64,000 nt of DNA. It comes from Saprospiraceae bacterium. GTDB taxonomy: Bacteria; Bacteroidota; Bacteroidia; Chitinophagales; Saprospiraceae. Under the pieces are notes generated by a model. That model worked only from the letters and a program-made list of their open reading frames with translations, had not been told where the DNA came from and searched no databases. The position numbers were made by a program, and so were the translations under genes. The stretch covers positions 2,926,501 through 2,990,500 of the forward strand of contig JADKFX010000001.1 in NCBI GenBank assembly GCA_016717265.1, given 5' to 3'. Positions 11,701-18,353 of this stretch are shown here, piece after piece; within the stretch, counting starts at the first letter, position 1; each line of letters begins with the position of its first letter.

Positions 11701-12026
11701 ATGATGATCGTGACATCCGCACATCCTGCGAATGGTACATTTTGAAAAATAGTTGGAGTTGTATCCAAATGAATTCCACCTGGAGGAAACGCTTTAAAAT
11801 TAAGCTCAAACCTAGAGGACAAAATCACTGGGTCAGAAGTTGGATCTGGTATACATCCACAATCTGGAGCAATAAACTCTGGGCAAACTAATGCATAGGC
11901 AGCCTGACAGGTTCCGTTATCAGCAGCTTGAGGCGGAAATGCAGCAAACTGACAAGATTGTGCGAACTGTTTCTGAGAAAAGCATAGACTCAGAAAAAAG
12001 ATGCTTAATAAAATTGAACGTTTCAT
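5715..12026 (-). CDS. Giant T9SS cargo (2103 aa) with HYR/Ig-like modules, dockerin-like pair, cohesin-like domain and type A sorting domain
   Basis: The signal peptide ends near KQFAQ (residue ~23). The N-terminal third contains GVIINLGPGECEASWDAP, a HYR-like motif. The centre carries repeated Cys-rich Ig/HYR modules with CYKVLRKWTVLDWC and CFKVLRKWVVIDWC, and a PYCHVGVITTVMPSSG segment shared with the smaller paralogue. A dockerin-like pair lies at about residues 1755-1812 (GVTTADIVKIQRHILG; DVNNTASITAADISEIRKL), a cohesin-like domain at about 1875-2000 (LHLEIDNN, then AGYQFTMKFDRQALTFEGIE), and a Por-type sorting domain from about 2017 (YQNTPNPFAKETTISYRL). It has its own terminator just downstream. 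Export by T9SS is well supported; the biological partner is not visible. The order of its last four modules is the same as in the paralogue, so a tandem duplication followed by gain or loss of HYR modules is likely. Confidence 0.92.
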   Translation of the reverse strand: MKRSILLSIFFLSLCFSQKQFAQSCQFAAFPPQAADNGTCQAAYALVCPEFIAPDCGCIPDPTSDPVILSSRFELNFKAFPPGGIHLDTTPTIFQNVPFAGCADVTIIMTAVGDLSSRPFEDLVLLDEFDNIICRVGGADCELVESGCTMRFCDFNIQASGGLHWKLKPNSLVTNGSGFPFCPENWVNIELRIPTSNIRAVNDKTGTCEGTIFLPFGKTIVNWTSINKFTCEEITTVQELTRGDVTPPVIINCPTKGVIINLGPGECEASWDAPPFMAMDDCPTATFLNQANSIGCTGTLNFCGYDAVNPSGWIFNLTNNTSAPMAILGFPSYYTGGCSGITSNNALFDVFIKTTANTGWDVGLTGFNGNPATVGCNGVSPKALWTQIKTGSVADNLRATPITQTSLDTLLLGTAVPPSRDTIYACDGTFTVNIGSSLSSNFILQPGEIRGIFLTGALGTRFEPGLVGPFGSCNVGRPFGDGKCQINTGLIAGGLASNTVASIGHIGICRPFGYVGNVLYATADNMIRLKQTCGIPYGPGCYFPIGCTTLCYEATDAVGNKSTCQFDVCVNAFQGAVDFLACHDEIQISLDENCFATISPDEVLAGGPYKCYDDYIIELRDWITNLVIDRQPNVPGSQVGVQDIGREIKVTVRDPATGNSCWGHATVEDKIAPQLTCPRDTCVVCGTTETSPFYMGSPLVRENCGGYSLSYKDDVTAGSCLLNFEETIVRTWTAIDASNNKSVCSQTIIVSLATINSVDVPLNFDDLEEPALACNEKIDLNKDVTPHYLAFPYCVDGYLLDSAHWFATGGFLPSPNGDLAGERLPRTLGWNCIDTGLYIGHPSPWPIYYPAHPNWRPNNPVCWGPDEIVMWHGTGYPSGLDCSNLGITFQDLIIDIAKPGCDAGPIGCYKVLRKWTVLDWCTSEIGGHNQIIKVIDREGPEVLYPDTVTVNMEVWTCTGRWEVPQPWLLDNCSNELHYTIQIENGTVLGNETAGYIIVDIERGIWNANIIAEDCCGNITKKRVAVNVFDNVPPIAVCDQRTVVSLNGNQSPGENYAKVFANDLDQGSFDNCSPHVFFKVIRMEQLRGTNNGSNAGQPDNGTNCTSVNGDDNAILDGNQIYFDDHVKFCCSDVGKTIMVVLRVFDREPGVGPVTPSRMNSGGNLFNHYSDCMVEIEVQDKSIPTVVPPPNIVVSCWFWFDVDKATDPNDPTFGRVVSDLSARKKVVTKDLVCYNYCVRNDITGYPGFVPGAPPSNPPAWNKACDYYRVLFDTSHYDRKYELVWGFDGTVLGACGTNYSISVNDNRECGQGQITRTIVARGPNGISVTGTQIIWVVDCDPFYINRADNCDPDDDITWPGNCTGQATTIEGCGADISPDNPLLGRPIIENNSDDLCALISIEYFDEIFTIEPDACFKVLRKWVVIDWCQYDPSIDPIKGRWEYLQIIKVHDNDKPVITVSIGNCEPAVKNATNNICYGHITITVDATDNCSPLDWLFYDYKIDIYNDGVGVHSGFDYAVGPLTKKEYALGRTPLKHHNPLADDEFNPFNASGTYPIGIHRICWYVEDGCGNLAANCQLFEIKDCKAPTPYCHVGVITTVMPSSGCITIWARDLDAGSFDNCTNPEDLRIYFENGNTDSLTICCDDFVSNKINDELILPVTICVEDEEGNKDCCKTTVVIQDPHNICPDVGSFGKITGELKTLTDEGTEFADVQLLESSIMTKQMTTASNGAYLFGDLDYGASVEYVIQPRRTDDPLNGVTTADIVKIQRHILGIETLNSPYKFIAADVNNTASITAADISEIRKLILGVTNVFSKVDSWTFIPKDYFMDANNPWAAPREVIVPMPLAQQEIADFIAVKMGDVNNNARGHNVAGSSSRNNGKLHLEIDNNTTVSGELYKVAFKSSDFNNIAGYQFTMKFDRQALTFEGIEAGSLNVDESNFGTNQVGNGILTTSWNSKVAQSVESEATLFTVVFRANSNSNIGSLIAITGDVTTAEAYDAQLNTKDISLGVRTERGVVESGIFELYQNTPNPFAKETTISYRLPEAGNAKLSIYDVTGKVLRVYELTGVKGLNTVKVQKAELNAGGVLYYQLDAADHTATKRMVVMD

Positions 12027-12511
12027 GTAATGGTTATTCAGTTAAAAAAATCGTCTTTTCATATTTGCTAAAATCCAAAATAAAGAAATCCTTCCTCCAA
12101 ACTGCTTAATTAAGGCAATTTAAAAAAAGTCGAATTTTAATTATTAAATAACAAAAAATTACAATTAGTCAATATGACAAATTTTGTAACAATTTGATTT
12201 TCAACAATTTAATAAGTTGATTTTAGATGAGTTGCTTCGTCTCTATCAAAAATCAGATTCCGTATTTGTCTCTTTACAAAATACTTTTGATCAAGCAAAT
12301 ATACATAGACTTGAACAACAAACAAATTTTAATTAAATTATTTTATTCTGGTGATATTATGAATACTATATATATAAATAAAATGTATAAGATTCCATCT
12401 AAAGCGCTATTATCGAATATAAAAATACTGTTTATCAGGCAACCTTTATAAAGGTCTATTCGTAAAGATTTATGATTAAAGTGTATCTTTATCACCTTAG
12501 ATCCTAATCAC
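12027..12511. other. Divergent intergenic region, 485 bp
   Basis: This lies between two oppositely oriented secreted-protein genes. It is extremely AT-rich, with several homopolymer A/T runs. On the plus strand a TATCTTTA sequence at 12484-12491, about 20 bp before the ATG at 12512, resembles the -7 element with one mismatch at the last base. I see no RNA gene. A 74-codon open frame within it looks accidental. Confidence 0.5.
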
Positions 12512-15500
12512 ATGAATATTAAAAAATACCTATTTCTTTCTTTTGTTCTAATATTATCGCTATTTTCCAATTCATTATTTGGTGCCTGCGAGATTTTTGA
12601 TCTTACAATTCTGAAAACGGACTGCAATCAGAATAATAAATTTGCTGTGAAATTAAATTTCGGCTATCATGATGTAAGTGATTGCTTTACAGTAAAAGGG
12701 AATGGTAAGGAATATGGGCCATTTTTCTATTCCAAATTACCGATTATTATTGATGGATTACCAGGTGATTGCACAACCGTTTATGAATTTCAAATTGTCG
12801 ATTGTAACAATAAACAATGTACTTCCGTTAGCAAAGAACTTGGTAAAGTGTGTTGCCCAAATCCAGCCGATTGTAAAATTTATGACCTTCGATACGAAAA
12901 GCTTCCGTGTGATACAAATGACAATTTTTTTGTAATTATTAATTTTGGTCATCAGAATTCATCTACCTGCTTTAAATTAAAAATCAATGATCGTCTATAT
13001 CAAGAATATAAATATAGTGACCTTCCTATAAAGGTGGGTCCTCTTGAAGGTGATTGCGCAACAGAACGTGCTTTCACAGTTTTTGACTGTGAAAAACCAG
13101 ATTGTATAGCTCGAGTTGAAATGCCGAAAGTTTGCTGTAACGAACCCTGTAAAATTTCAGATCTTAAAATTGAAAGAACAGCTTGTGATACGAATCATAA
13201 ATTTTTTGCAATCCTAAGCTTTAAAGCCCAAGGGGTATCTGATAGTTTTTTCATCAAAGGCAATGGCAAAGTATATGGCAAGTATAAATATGGAAGTACA
13301 AGCTATAAAGTCGGTCCACTTTTAGGTGATTGTGTTACTAAATATGGCTTTGCAATTATAGATCATAAAAATACAAATTGCGGTTTAGATACTACCTGGG
13401 GAACTGTTTGTTGTGATACCCCGAATGAACCTTGTAAATTATATGATTTAATTGCTGAACGGACAGAATGTAATGCCGATAATCAATTTTATGTTGTGCT
13501 TAATTTTAAATCAAAAAACGCTTCAGAATGTTTTCGTGTAAAAGGGAATGGTAATGATTATGGAGAATTTAAATATACTTCCTTGCCTATAAAACTTGGC
13601 CCTTTTCATGGTGATTGCATCACTGAATATGAATTTATAATGCAGGATTGCAAAGACATTCATTGTTCTTTAGAAAAATTTATTGGTAAAGTGTGTTGTC
13701 CACCTTCACCTGAACCTTGCAAATTGTCTGAACTTGTAGTAGAAAAATCAGACTGCAACCAAGACAATCAATTTTACCTCCATTTGAATTTCAAAGCAAA
13801 CAACGCCTCAGAATGCTTTAAGGTTTTTTTGAATGGAGCTTTCTTAGGAGAGTTTCCATATGCTTCATTACCTTTAAAAATTGGTCCGTTTCCAGGTGAT
13901 TGTAAAACTGAATATAAATTATTAGTGAAGGATTGTAAGGATCCACATTGTAATCTTGAAAAAAATATTGGTATCGTTTGTTGTCCGCCAAATGCTGAAC
14001 CCTGCAAATTGTCTGAACTTCTTGTGGAACGCACCGAATGCAATGCAGATAATCAGTTTTATGTGTTCTTTAAGTTTGATTTTTCAAATGCATCAGAATG
14101 CTTTCATATCAGAGGTAATGGAAAAGATTATGGGGAATTCAGATATGCCAACTTGCCTATAAAACTTGGACCTTTTGAAGGTGATTGCACTACCGAATAT
14201 GAATTTGTAATTCAGGATTGTAAAGATCCTCATTGCAGTTTAGAAAAATTCATTGGAAAGGTTTGTTGCGGCACACAAGAACCTTGCAAATTTTCAGATC
14301 TTGTAGTTGAAAAATCTGATTGTAATGCAGATAACCAATTCTATTTGCAATTAAATTTTAAAGCTAATAATACATCCGATTGTTTTAAAGTATTTATTAA
14401 TGGAAATCCATTTGGTCCGTATTTATATGCTTCATTACCATTAAGAATAGGTCCATTTCCAGGAGATTGTAAAACAGAATATAAATTACTAATTCAAGAT
14501 TGTAAAGATTCACATTGTGGAATTGATAAGTATATTGGTAAAGTATGTTGTGGCACACAAGAACCCTGCAAACTAAGTGAATTAAATATTACGAAAACGG
14601 ATTGCGAAGGGGAACGTAAATTTTATGCAATTCTAAATTTTCAGCATTCAGGGACTTCAGGATGTTTTAAAGTAAAAGGTAATGGACATTATTATGGAGA
14701 ATTCAATTATTCCCATTTGCCAATAAAAATTGGACCGCTTACTGCAGATTGTAATACAAACTATGAATTTGTAGTTTTTGATTGCAATAATGAAGCGTGC
14801 CGCGTTTCAGGAAATCTTGGAAAAGTATGCTGTGAACCAGGAGACGCCCATTTTTATGAGCTTTTAATGGTTCGCTCTGATTGTGAACCAGACTCTACGT
14901 TTAGGTTGAAATTTGATTTTAAATACCGAAATGTCTCGGATTCATTTCTAATTTCGGTGAATGGAAAACCTGAAGGTACTTTCTCTTATACTAAATTACC
15001 GGTTAGTATCGGGCCTCTTAAAGCAGATTGCAAGACGATCTACAAAATATTATTGATTGATCAAAAAGACACTTTAATTCGTGCAGAACGTTTTATTGAA
15101 AGACCCTGCTGTAGACCAAAAAATGAACCTTGTAAAATATTTGAAGTAAAAGCAACTCCTTTACATTGCACAGGCCCTAATGAATATGCTTTAAAGATCG
15201 ATTTTAAAACACAAGGCATTACCAACGCATATTTTGATGTATATGATAGACTAGGACCTATAGGCTTCTTCTCTTTCAGTCAATTACCGGTAACGATCAA
15301 TAATTTTAAGAAAAGCGGTCGGGATTTTGATTTTATTAAAATTTGTGAAAATGATAATCCAGCCTGTTGCACGCCAATTGAATTTCATACTATTGATTGC
15401 ATTACTTCAGATCCAAAAAAATTCAGTATTTCAAACGTAATTGTAAATAATTCTTCAAATACTGTTTCTATATTTTCTGAACTTGAAATTCCTGCAGATG

Positions 15501-15670
15501 TTGAGCTTGAATTATTTAATTTAGAAGGTAAACAAATAGAAATACACAGACTTGAATCGGGTCCACATGAAATTTTAATTTCTACTGAAGGCTTAAGTAC
15601 AAATGCTTATTTTTTAAGACTTAAGAATCAAGAAACCGTGAAAACATATAAATTTTTTCATCTCCGATAG
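12512..15670 (+). CDS. Secreted protein of ten cysteine-rich ~94-residue repeats with a T9SS type A-like C-terminus
   Basis: 1052 residues. A signal peptide (residues 1-25, ending LFGA before Cys26) leads directly into ten tandem repeats starting near residues 26, 121, 213, 308, 403, 498, 592, 686, 780 and 874. A typical repeat opens with CKLSEL, has a second Cys about 12 residues on, a ASECFKVKGNG block, a SLPIKLGPF block, GDCKTEYEF, then QDCKDPHC, and ends IGKVCC before a short Pro/Glu linker. Repeats 3, 9 and 10 have lost some cysteines. Residues ~971-1052 form a beta-rich sorting-domain-like tail (ISNVIVNN ... LFNLEGKQIE ... YFLRLKNQ) that lacks the usual PNP start. I do not recognise the repeat as a named family. 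The conserved cysteines imply disulphide-stabilised beta domains outside the cell. A terminator follows the stop by 23 bp. Confidence 0.9.
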   Translation: MNIKKYLFLSFVLILSLFSNSLFGACEIFDLTILKTDCNQNNKFAVKLNFGYHDVSDCFTVKGNGKEYGPFFYSKLPIIIDGLPGDCTTVYEFQIVDCNNKQCTSVSKELGKVCCPNPADCKIYDLRYEKLPCDTNDNFFVIINFGHQNSSTCFKLKINDRLYQEYKYSDLPIKVGPLEGDCATERAFTVFDCEKPDCIARVEMPKVCCNEPCKISDLKIERTACDTNHKFFAILSFKAQGVSDSFFIKGNGKVYGKYKYGSTSYKVGPLLGDCVTKYGFAIIDHKNTNCGLDTTWGTVCCDTPNEPCKLYDLIAERTECNADNQFYVVLNFKSKNASECFRVKGNGNDYGEFKYTSLPIKLGPFHGDCITEYEFIMQDCKDIHCSLEKFIGKVCCPPSPEPCKLSELVVEKSDCNQDNQFYLHLNFKANNASECFKVFLNGAFLGEFPYASLPLKIGPFPGDCKTEYKLLVKDCKDPHCNLEKNIGIVCCPPNAEPCKLSELLVERTECNADNQFYVFFKFDFSNASECFHIRGNGKDYGEFRYANLPIKLGPFEGDCTTEYEFVIQDCKDPHCSLEKFIGKVCCGTQEPCKFSDLVVEKSDCNADNQFYLQLNFKANNTSDCFKVFINGNPFGPYLYASLPLRIGPFPGDCKTEYKLLIQDCKDSHCGIDKYIGKVCCGTQEPCKLSELNITKTDCEGERKFYAILNFQHSGTSGCFKVKGNGHYYGEFNYSHLPIKIGPLTADCNTNYEFVVFDCNNEACRVSGNLGKVCCEPGDAHFYELLMVRSDCEPDSTFRLKFDFKYRNVSDSFLISVNGKPEGTFSYTKLPVSIGPLKADCKTIYKILLIDQKDTLIRAERFIERPCCRPKNEPCKIFEVKATPLHCTGPNEYALKIDFKTQGITNAYFDVYDRLGPIGFFSFSQLPVTINNFKKSGRDFDFIKICENDNPACCTPIEFHTIDCITSDPKKFSISNVIVNNSSNTVSIFSELEIPADVELELFNLEGKQIEIHRLESGPHEILISTEGLSTNAYFLRLKNQETVKTYKFFHLR
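12587..15400 (+). repeat. Ten tandem ~285-bp coding repeats (cysteine-rich module)
   Basis: These are the DNA counterpart of the ten protein repeats, with a period of about 276-285 bp (92-95 codons). The repeats have diverged at the ends of the array and are most alike in the middle (repeats 4-7). The unit 13433-14002 (repeats 4 and 5) resembles 14003-14566 (repeats 6 and 7) more than the neighbouring repeats resemble each other. Confidence 0.85.
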
Positions 15671-15692
15671 TTATTAACTAATTATAGAATTT

Positions 15693-15732
15693 GAAACCAG
15701 CGTATAAATTACTACGCTGGTTTCTTTTTTTT
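15693..15732 (+). terminator. Rho-independent terminator after the cysteine-repeat gene
   Basis: A 12-bp perfect stem, GAAACCAGCGTA / TACGCTGGTTTC, around an 8-nt loop (15705-15712), is followed by eight T. It lies 23 bp after the stop of the repeat protein and 34 bp before the true start of the next gene. It therefore ends the upstream transcript, and any longer N-terminus drawn for the aminotransferase would be translated terminator. Confidence 0.92.
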
Positions 15733-15765
15733 ATCTTTTTCAGCTTTTCTTCTGACATTTGCGGG

Positions 15766-16965
15766 ATGTTTAAAATTGCACAAAGAGCCCAGCTGATGAC
15801 TGAGTCTGCTACTCTTAAAATGGCACAAATGGCTAGACAAATGAAAAATCAAGGCCATGATGTCATCAATCTAAGCTTAGGAGAACCAGATTTTGATACC
15901 CCTGAGCACATTAAAAATGCAGCTATTAAAAGTATCCAGGATGGCAATACCAAATACACACCCGTCGCTGGAACACTAGAGCTTAGACAAGCCATTTCAC
16001 GAAAATTTGAACGGGATAATTCAATCTACTACAATACAGATGAAATTATTGTGTCTAATGGGGCAAAACAATGTTTTGCTAATATCTGTTTTGCCATGTT
16101 AGAAGAAGGTGATGAAGTAATTTTATTTGCACCTTATTGGGTATCCTATTATGAAATCATCAAACTTTCAGGTGCTACACCCGTTTGCATATTTGCTGGT
16201 GTAGAGAAAGATTTTAAGCCAGACCCTGATCAAATTCAGGATGCAATTACATCCAAAACAAGAATGCTTGTCTTTTCAAGTCCATGCAATCCAACAGGCA
16301 CTGTTTTTTCTAAAGAAGATTTAATGGCATATGCAAATATCCTAAAGCCATATCCTGATATCTTAGTAGTATCCGATGAAATCTACGAATACATACAGTT
16401 TGGAACAAAGCATATAAGCATTGGCTCTTTACCAGGCATGAATGAGCGGACCGCAACCATAAATGGTTTTTCTAAAGGATTTTCAATGACTGGTTGGCGA
16501 TTAGGTTATATGGGGGCGCCACTTAAAATTACACAAGCTTGTATAAAAATTCAAGGGCAATTTACTTCAGGGGCAGCATCCTTTAGTCAAAAAGCAGGTT
16601 TGATTGCTTTAGAATCCGACTTAAGTCCAACACATGAAATGTGCAAAGCATACGAAAACCGGAGAAATCTCTTATTAGAACAAATCAAATTAATACCTGA
16701 ATGGAAAGTGAATCGCCCACAAGGTGCATTTTATATATTACCTGAAGTAGATGCTTCTTTTGGAATGTATTATGAAAATATAAGAATCCAGAATTCTGAT
16801 GATCTGGCCTTGTTTTTATTACAAGAAGCTCATGTTGCGGTGGTGAATGGGATCGCTTTTGGAGCACCCAATTGCTTACGAATTTCCTATTCGCTTTCAG
16901 AAGAGAATATTTCAAAATCTATCTTGAGAATCAGAACTGCATTAGACAAACTTAAAAAGATTTAA
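15766..16965 (+). CDS. Aspartate aminotransferase-type PLP enzyme (class I aminotransferase)
   Basis: With the ATG at 15766 the product is 399 residues, the normal size for family Igamma aspartate aminotransferases. Visible motifs are LGEPDFDTP near residue 39, the CNPTG loop (Asn175), SDEIY (Asp204, Tyr207) and the PLP-lysine motif GFSKGFSMTGWR (Lys237, with Arg245 of the phosphate/substrate pocket). It should transaminate aspartate or a related amino acid with 2-oxoglutarate in the cytoplasm; aromatic or prephenate activity cannot be excluded. An in-frame TTG at 15691 would add 25 residues, but these are encoded by the upstream terminator hairpin, so I reject that start. The stop overlaps by 4 bp, tail to tail, with the lipoprotein gene on the other strand. 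Confidence 0.9.
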   Translation: MFKIAQRAQLMTESATLKMAQMARQMKNQGHDVINLSLGEPDFDTPEHIKNAAIKSIQDGNTKYTPVAGTLELRQAISRKFERDNSIYYNTDEIIVSNGAKQCFANICFAMLEEGDEVILFAPYWVSYYEIIKLSGATPVCIFAGVEKDFKPDPDQIQDAITSKTRMLVFSSPCNPTGTVFSKEDLMAYANILKPYPDILVVSDEIYEYIQFGTKHISIGSLPGMNERTATINGFSKGFSMTGWRLGYMGAPLKITQACIKIQGQFTSGAASFSQKAGLIALESDLSPTHEMCKAYENRRNLLLEQIKLIPEWKVNRPQGAFYILPEVDASFGMYYENIRIQNSDDLALFLLQEAHVAVVNGIAFGAPNCLRISYSLSEENISKSILRIRTALDKLKKI

Positions 16966-18353
16966 TCAATCATTTTATATCTATTGTTTTTAATTTCTAT
17001 CAATTTTATATACTGATTTTCATAATATTCGATATCGCTAAAGAGCTTATTATTACTTTTATAAACAGGCTTCAATTGAAAATCTGTTTGCAAATATTTC
17101 TCATTGGATTTAAATTCTTGTGTATAAAAATGCTCCCCATAATTACGTAAAGAACTCACAATAAACTTCGTTAAATCATATCCTTCCATAGCGTCGTCTG
17201 AAGGGAATTCACGATAAACATTAAAATATTTTTTACGAAAATTAACCACCTCCGGTTTGTCAGCATCCACAAAATTACTTATAGACAATCGAACATTCAA
17301 AACATTAATATATTCTAAAATTTCAGCTTTCATTTCAAGCCATTTGGACAATCCATAAACGTAGACCGTTTTATTTTTTTTCTCTGAAATTACACGTCGC
17401 AAAAAATGATAAATATAATTTTCATCCCTTGTTGAAGCCAAGGGTAAAATAAATATAGTTGGACCTTCTGCTTTAAAATATTTCTCCAATATAGGATCAG
17501 CATTTTTAGCCAAATCATCTTCGGAAATAAACTCTTCATGAATTGCGGATAAATGCAATAAAGTATCATTGAATATTCGAGCTTTAGATTCTTCTTTCGA
17601 TCTTGAAATTAAGATCGTATTCTCGATTGGAAAATGAGTTCTTACGTGACTACTTATTAATTGATAATGTGAATTCAAACCAGCTTTAGCCTGAATGTAA
17701 TATGGATTTTTCTCTGTAATCGAGGAACTACTAATCCAAGGACTTATAACCACTGTTTGATTTTTTTTCGCCCAATCTGCTGCATATTTAAGCGCGTCAC
17801 TTTTATAAGGGCCAATTATGATATGTGGCAATTTTGATTCATATTTTTGCAAAATATTTTTAGATACATCCATTTCTTCAGTATCGAAAATATCAAACTG
17901 TACATAGGTTGCCTTCACTTGATTTAATTCGTCAAGCGCTAATTTCATACCTGAATAAAAATGAACAAATCGTAAATTTTGCCCTGGTATTTTGTTTGAT
18001 GTGGTATCAATTTCATCTACTTTAAATGGAATCAAGGCAACTAATTGCAACTGATCTGTAGATTTTGTGTTGGGTAACTTTTCAGTTTGTGTTGGAGGAT
18101 TATCTTTGTCTGGGACTATAATTTTATCATCTTTTGATGGAACTTCTTCTTTCCATTGGATGGTATCAATTTTCTCTGGTAAATTTTTAGGAGTTTTATC
18201 TTCTAATTTCGGTTTCTCAGGCCGTTTCGTTGGCTTAACAGTGCTTGATTTTTTTGTTGTTCCACAAGCAAAAACAAGCAAGACCAAAAGCAAATTAAAA
18301 ACAAAATGCTTATTCCCATTCGATAGTAGCCGGTGGCTTTGAACTGATATCAT
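16962..18353 (-). CDS. Lipoprotein with a type 1 periplasmic-binding-protein-like fold
   Basis: With the ATG at 18353 the product is 463 residues: a hydrophobic N-terminus (residues ~18-29) ending in a lipobox VFAC with Cys30, then a low-complexity Lys/Pro/Glu linker (~35-90), then a domain from about residue 105 to the end. That domain has the layout of LivJ-type amino-acid binding proteins (LVALIPFKVDE, FYSGMKLALDEL, PHIIIGPYKSDALKYAADWA, VVISPWIS, DAMEGYDLTKFIV). No ABC permease or ATPase lies nearby, so it may act as a cell-envelope sensor or scaffold rather than a transporter subunit. Related genes sit next to guaA in other Bacteroidota, as far as I recall. The start codon lies 44 bp inside the end of guaA, implying translational coupling. 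Confidence 0.75.
   Translation of the reverse strand: MISVQSHRLLSNGNKHFVFNLLLVLLVFACGTTKKSSTVKPTKRPEKPKLEDKTPKNLPEKIDTIQWKEEVPSKDDKIIVPDKDNPPTQTEKLPNTKSTDQLQLVALIPFKVDEIDTTSNKIPGQNLRFVHFYSGMKLALDELNQVKATYVQFDIFDTEEMDVSKNILQKYESKLPHIIIGPYKSDALKYAADWAKKNQTVVISPWISSSSITEKNPYYIQAKAGLNSHYQLISSHVRTHFPIENTILISRSKEESKARIFNDTLLHLSAIHEEFISEDDLAKNADPILEKYFKAEGPTIFILPLASTRDENYIYHFLRRVISEKKNKTVYVYGLSKWLEMKAEILEYINVLNVRLSISNFVDADKPEVVNFRKKYFNVYREFPSDDAMEGYDLTKFIVSSLRNYGEHFYTQEFKSNEKYLQTDFQLKPVYKSNNKLFSDIEYYENQYIKLIEIKNNRYKMID

Noticed and set aside
12227..12451. 74-codon open frame in the divergent spacer
   Set aside because: It is AT-driven with no similarity or start context; frames of this size are expected by chance here.
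15691..15765. Signal peptide on the aminotransferase
   Set aside because: The extra residues are encoded by a rho-independent terminator; class I aspartate aminotransferases are cytoplasmic.
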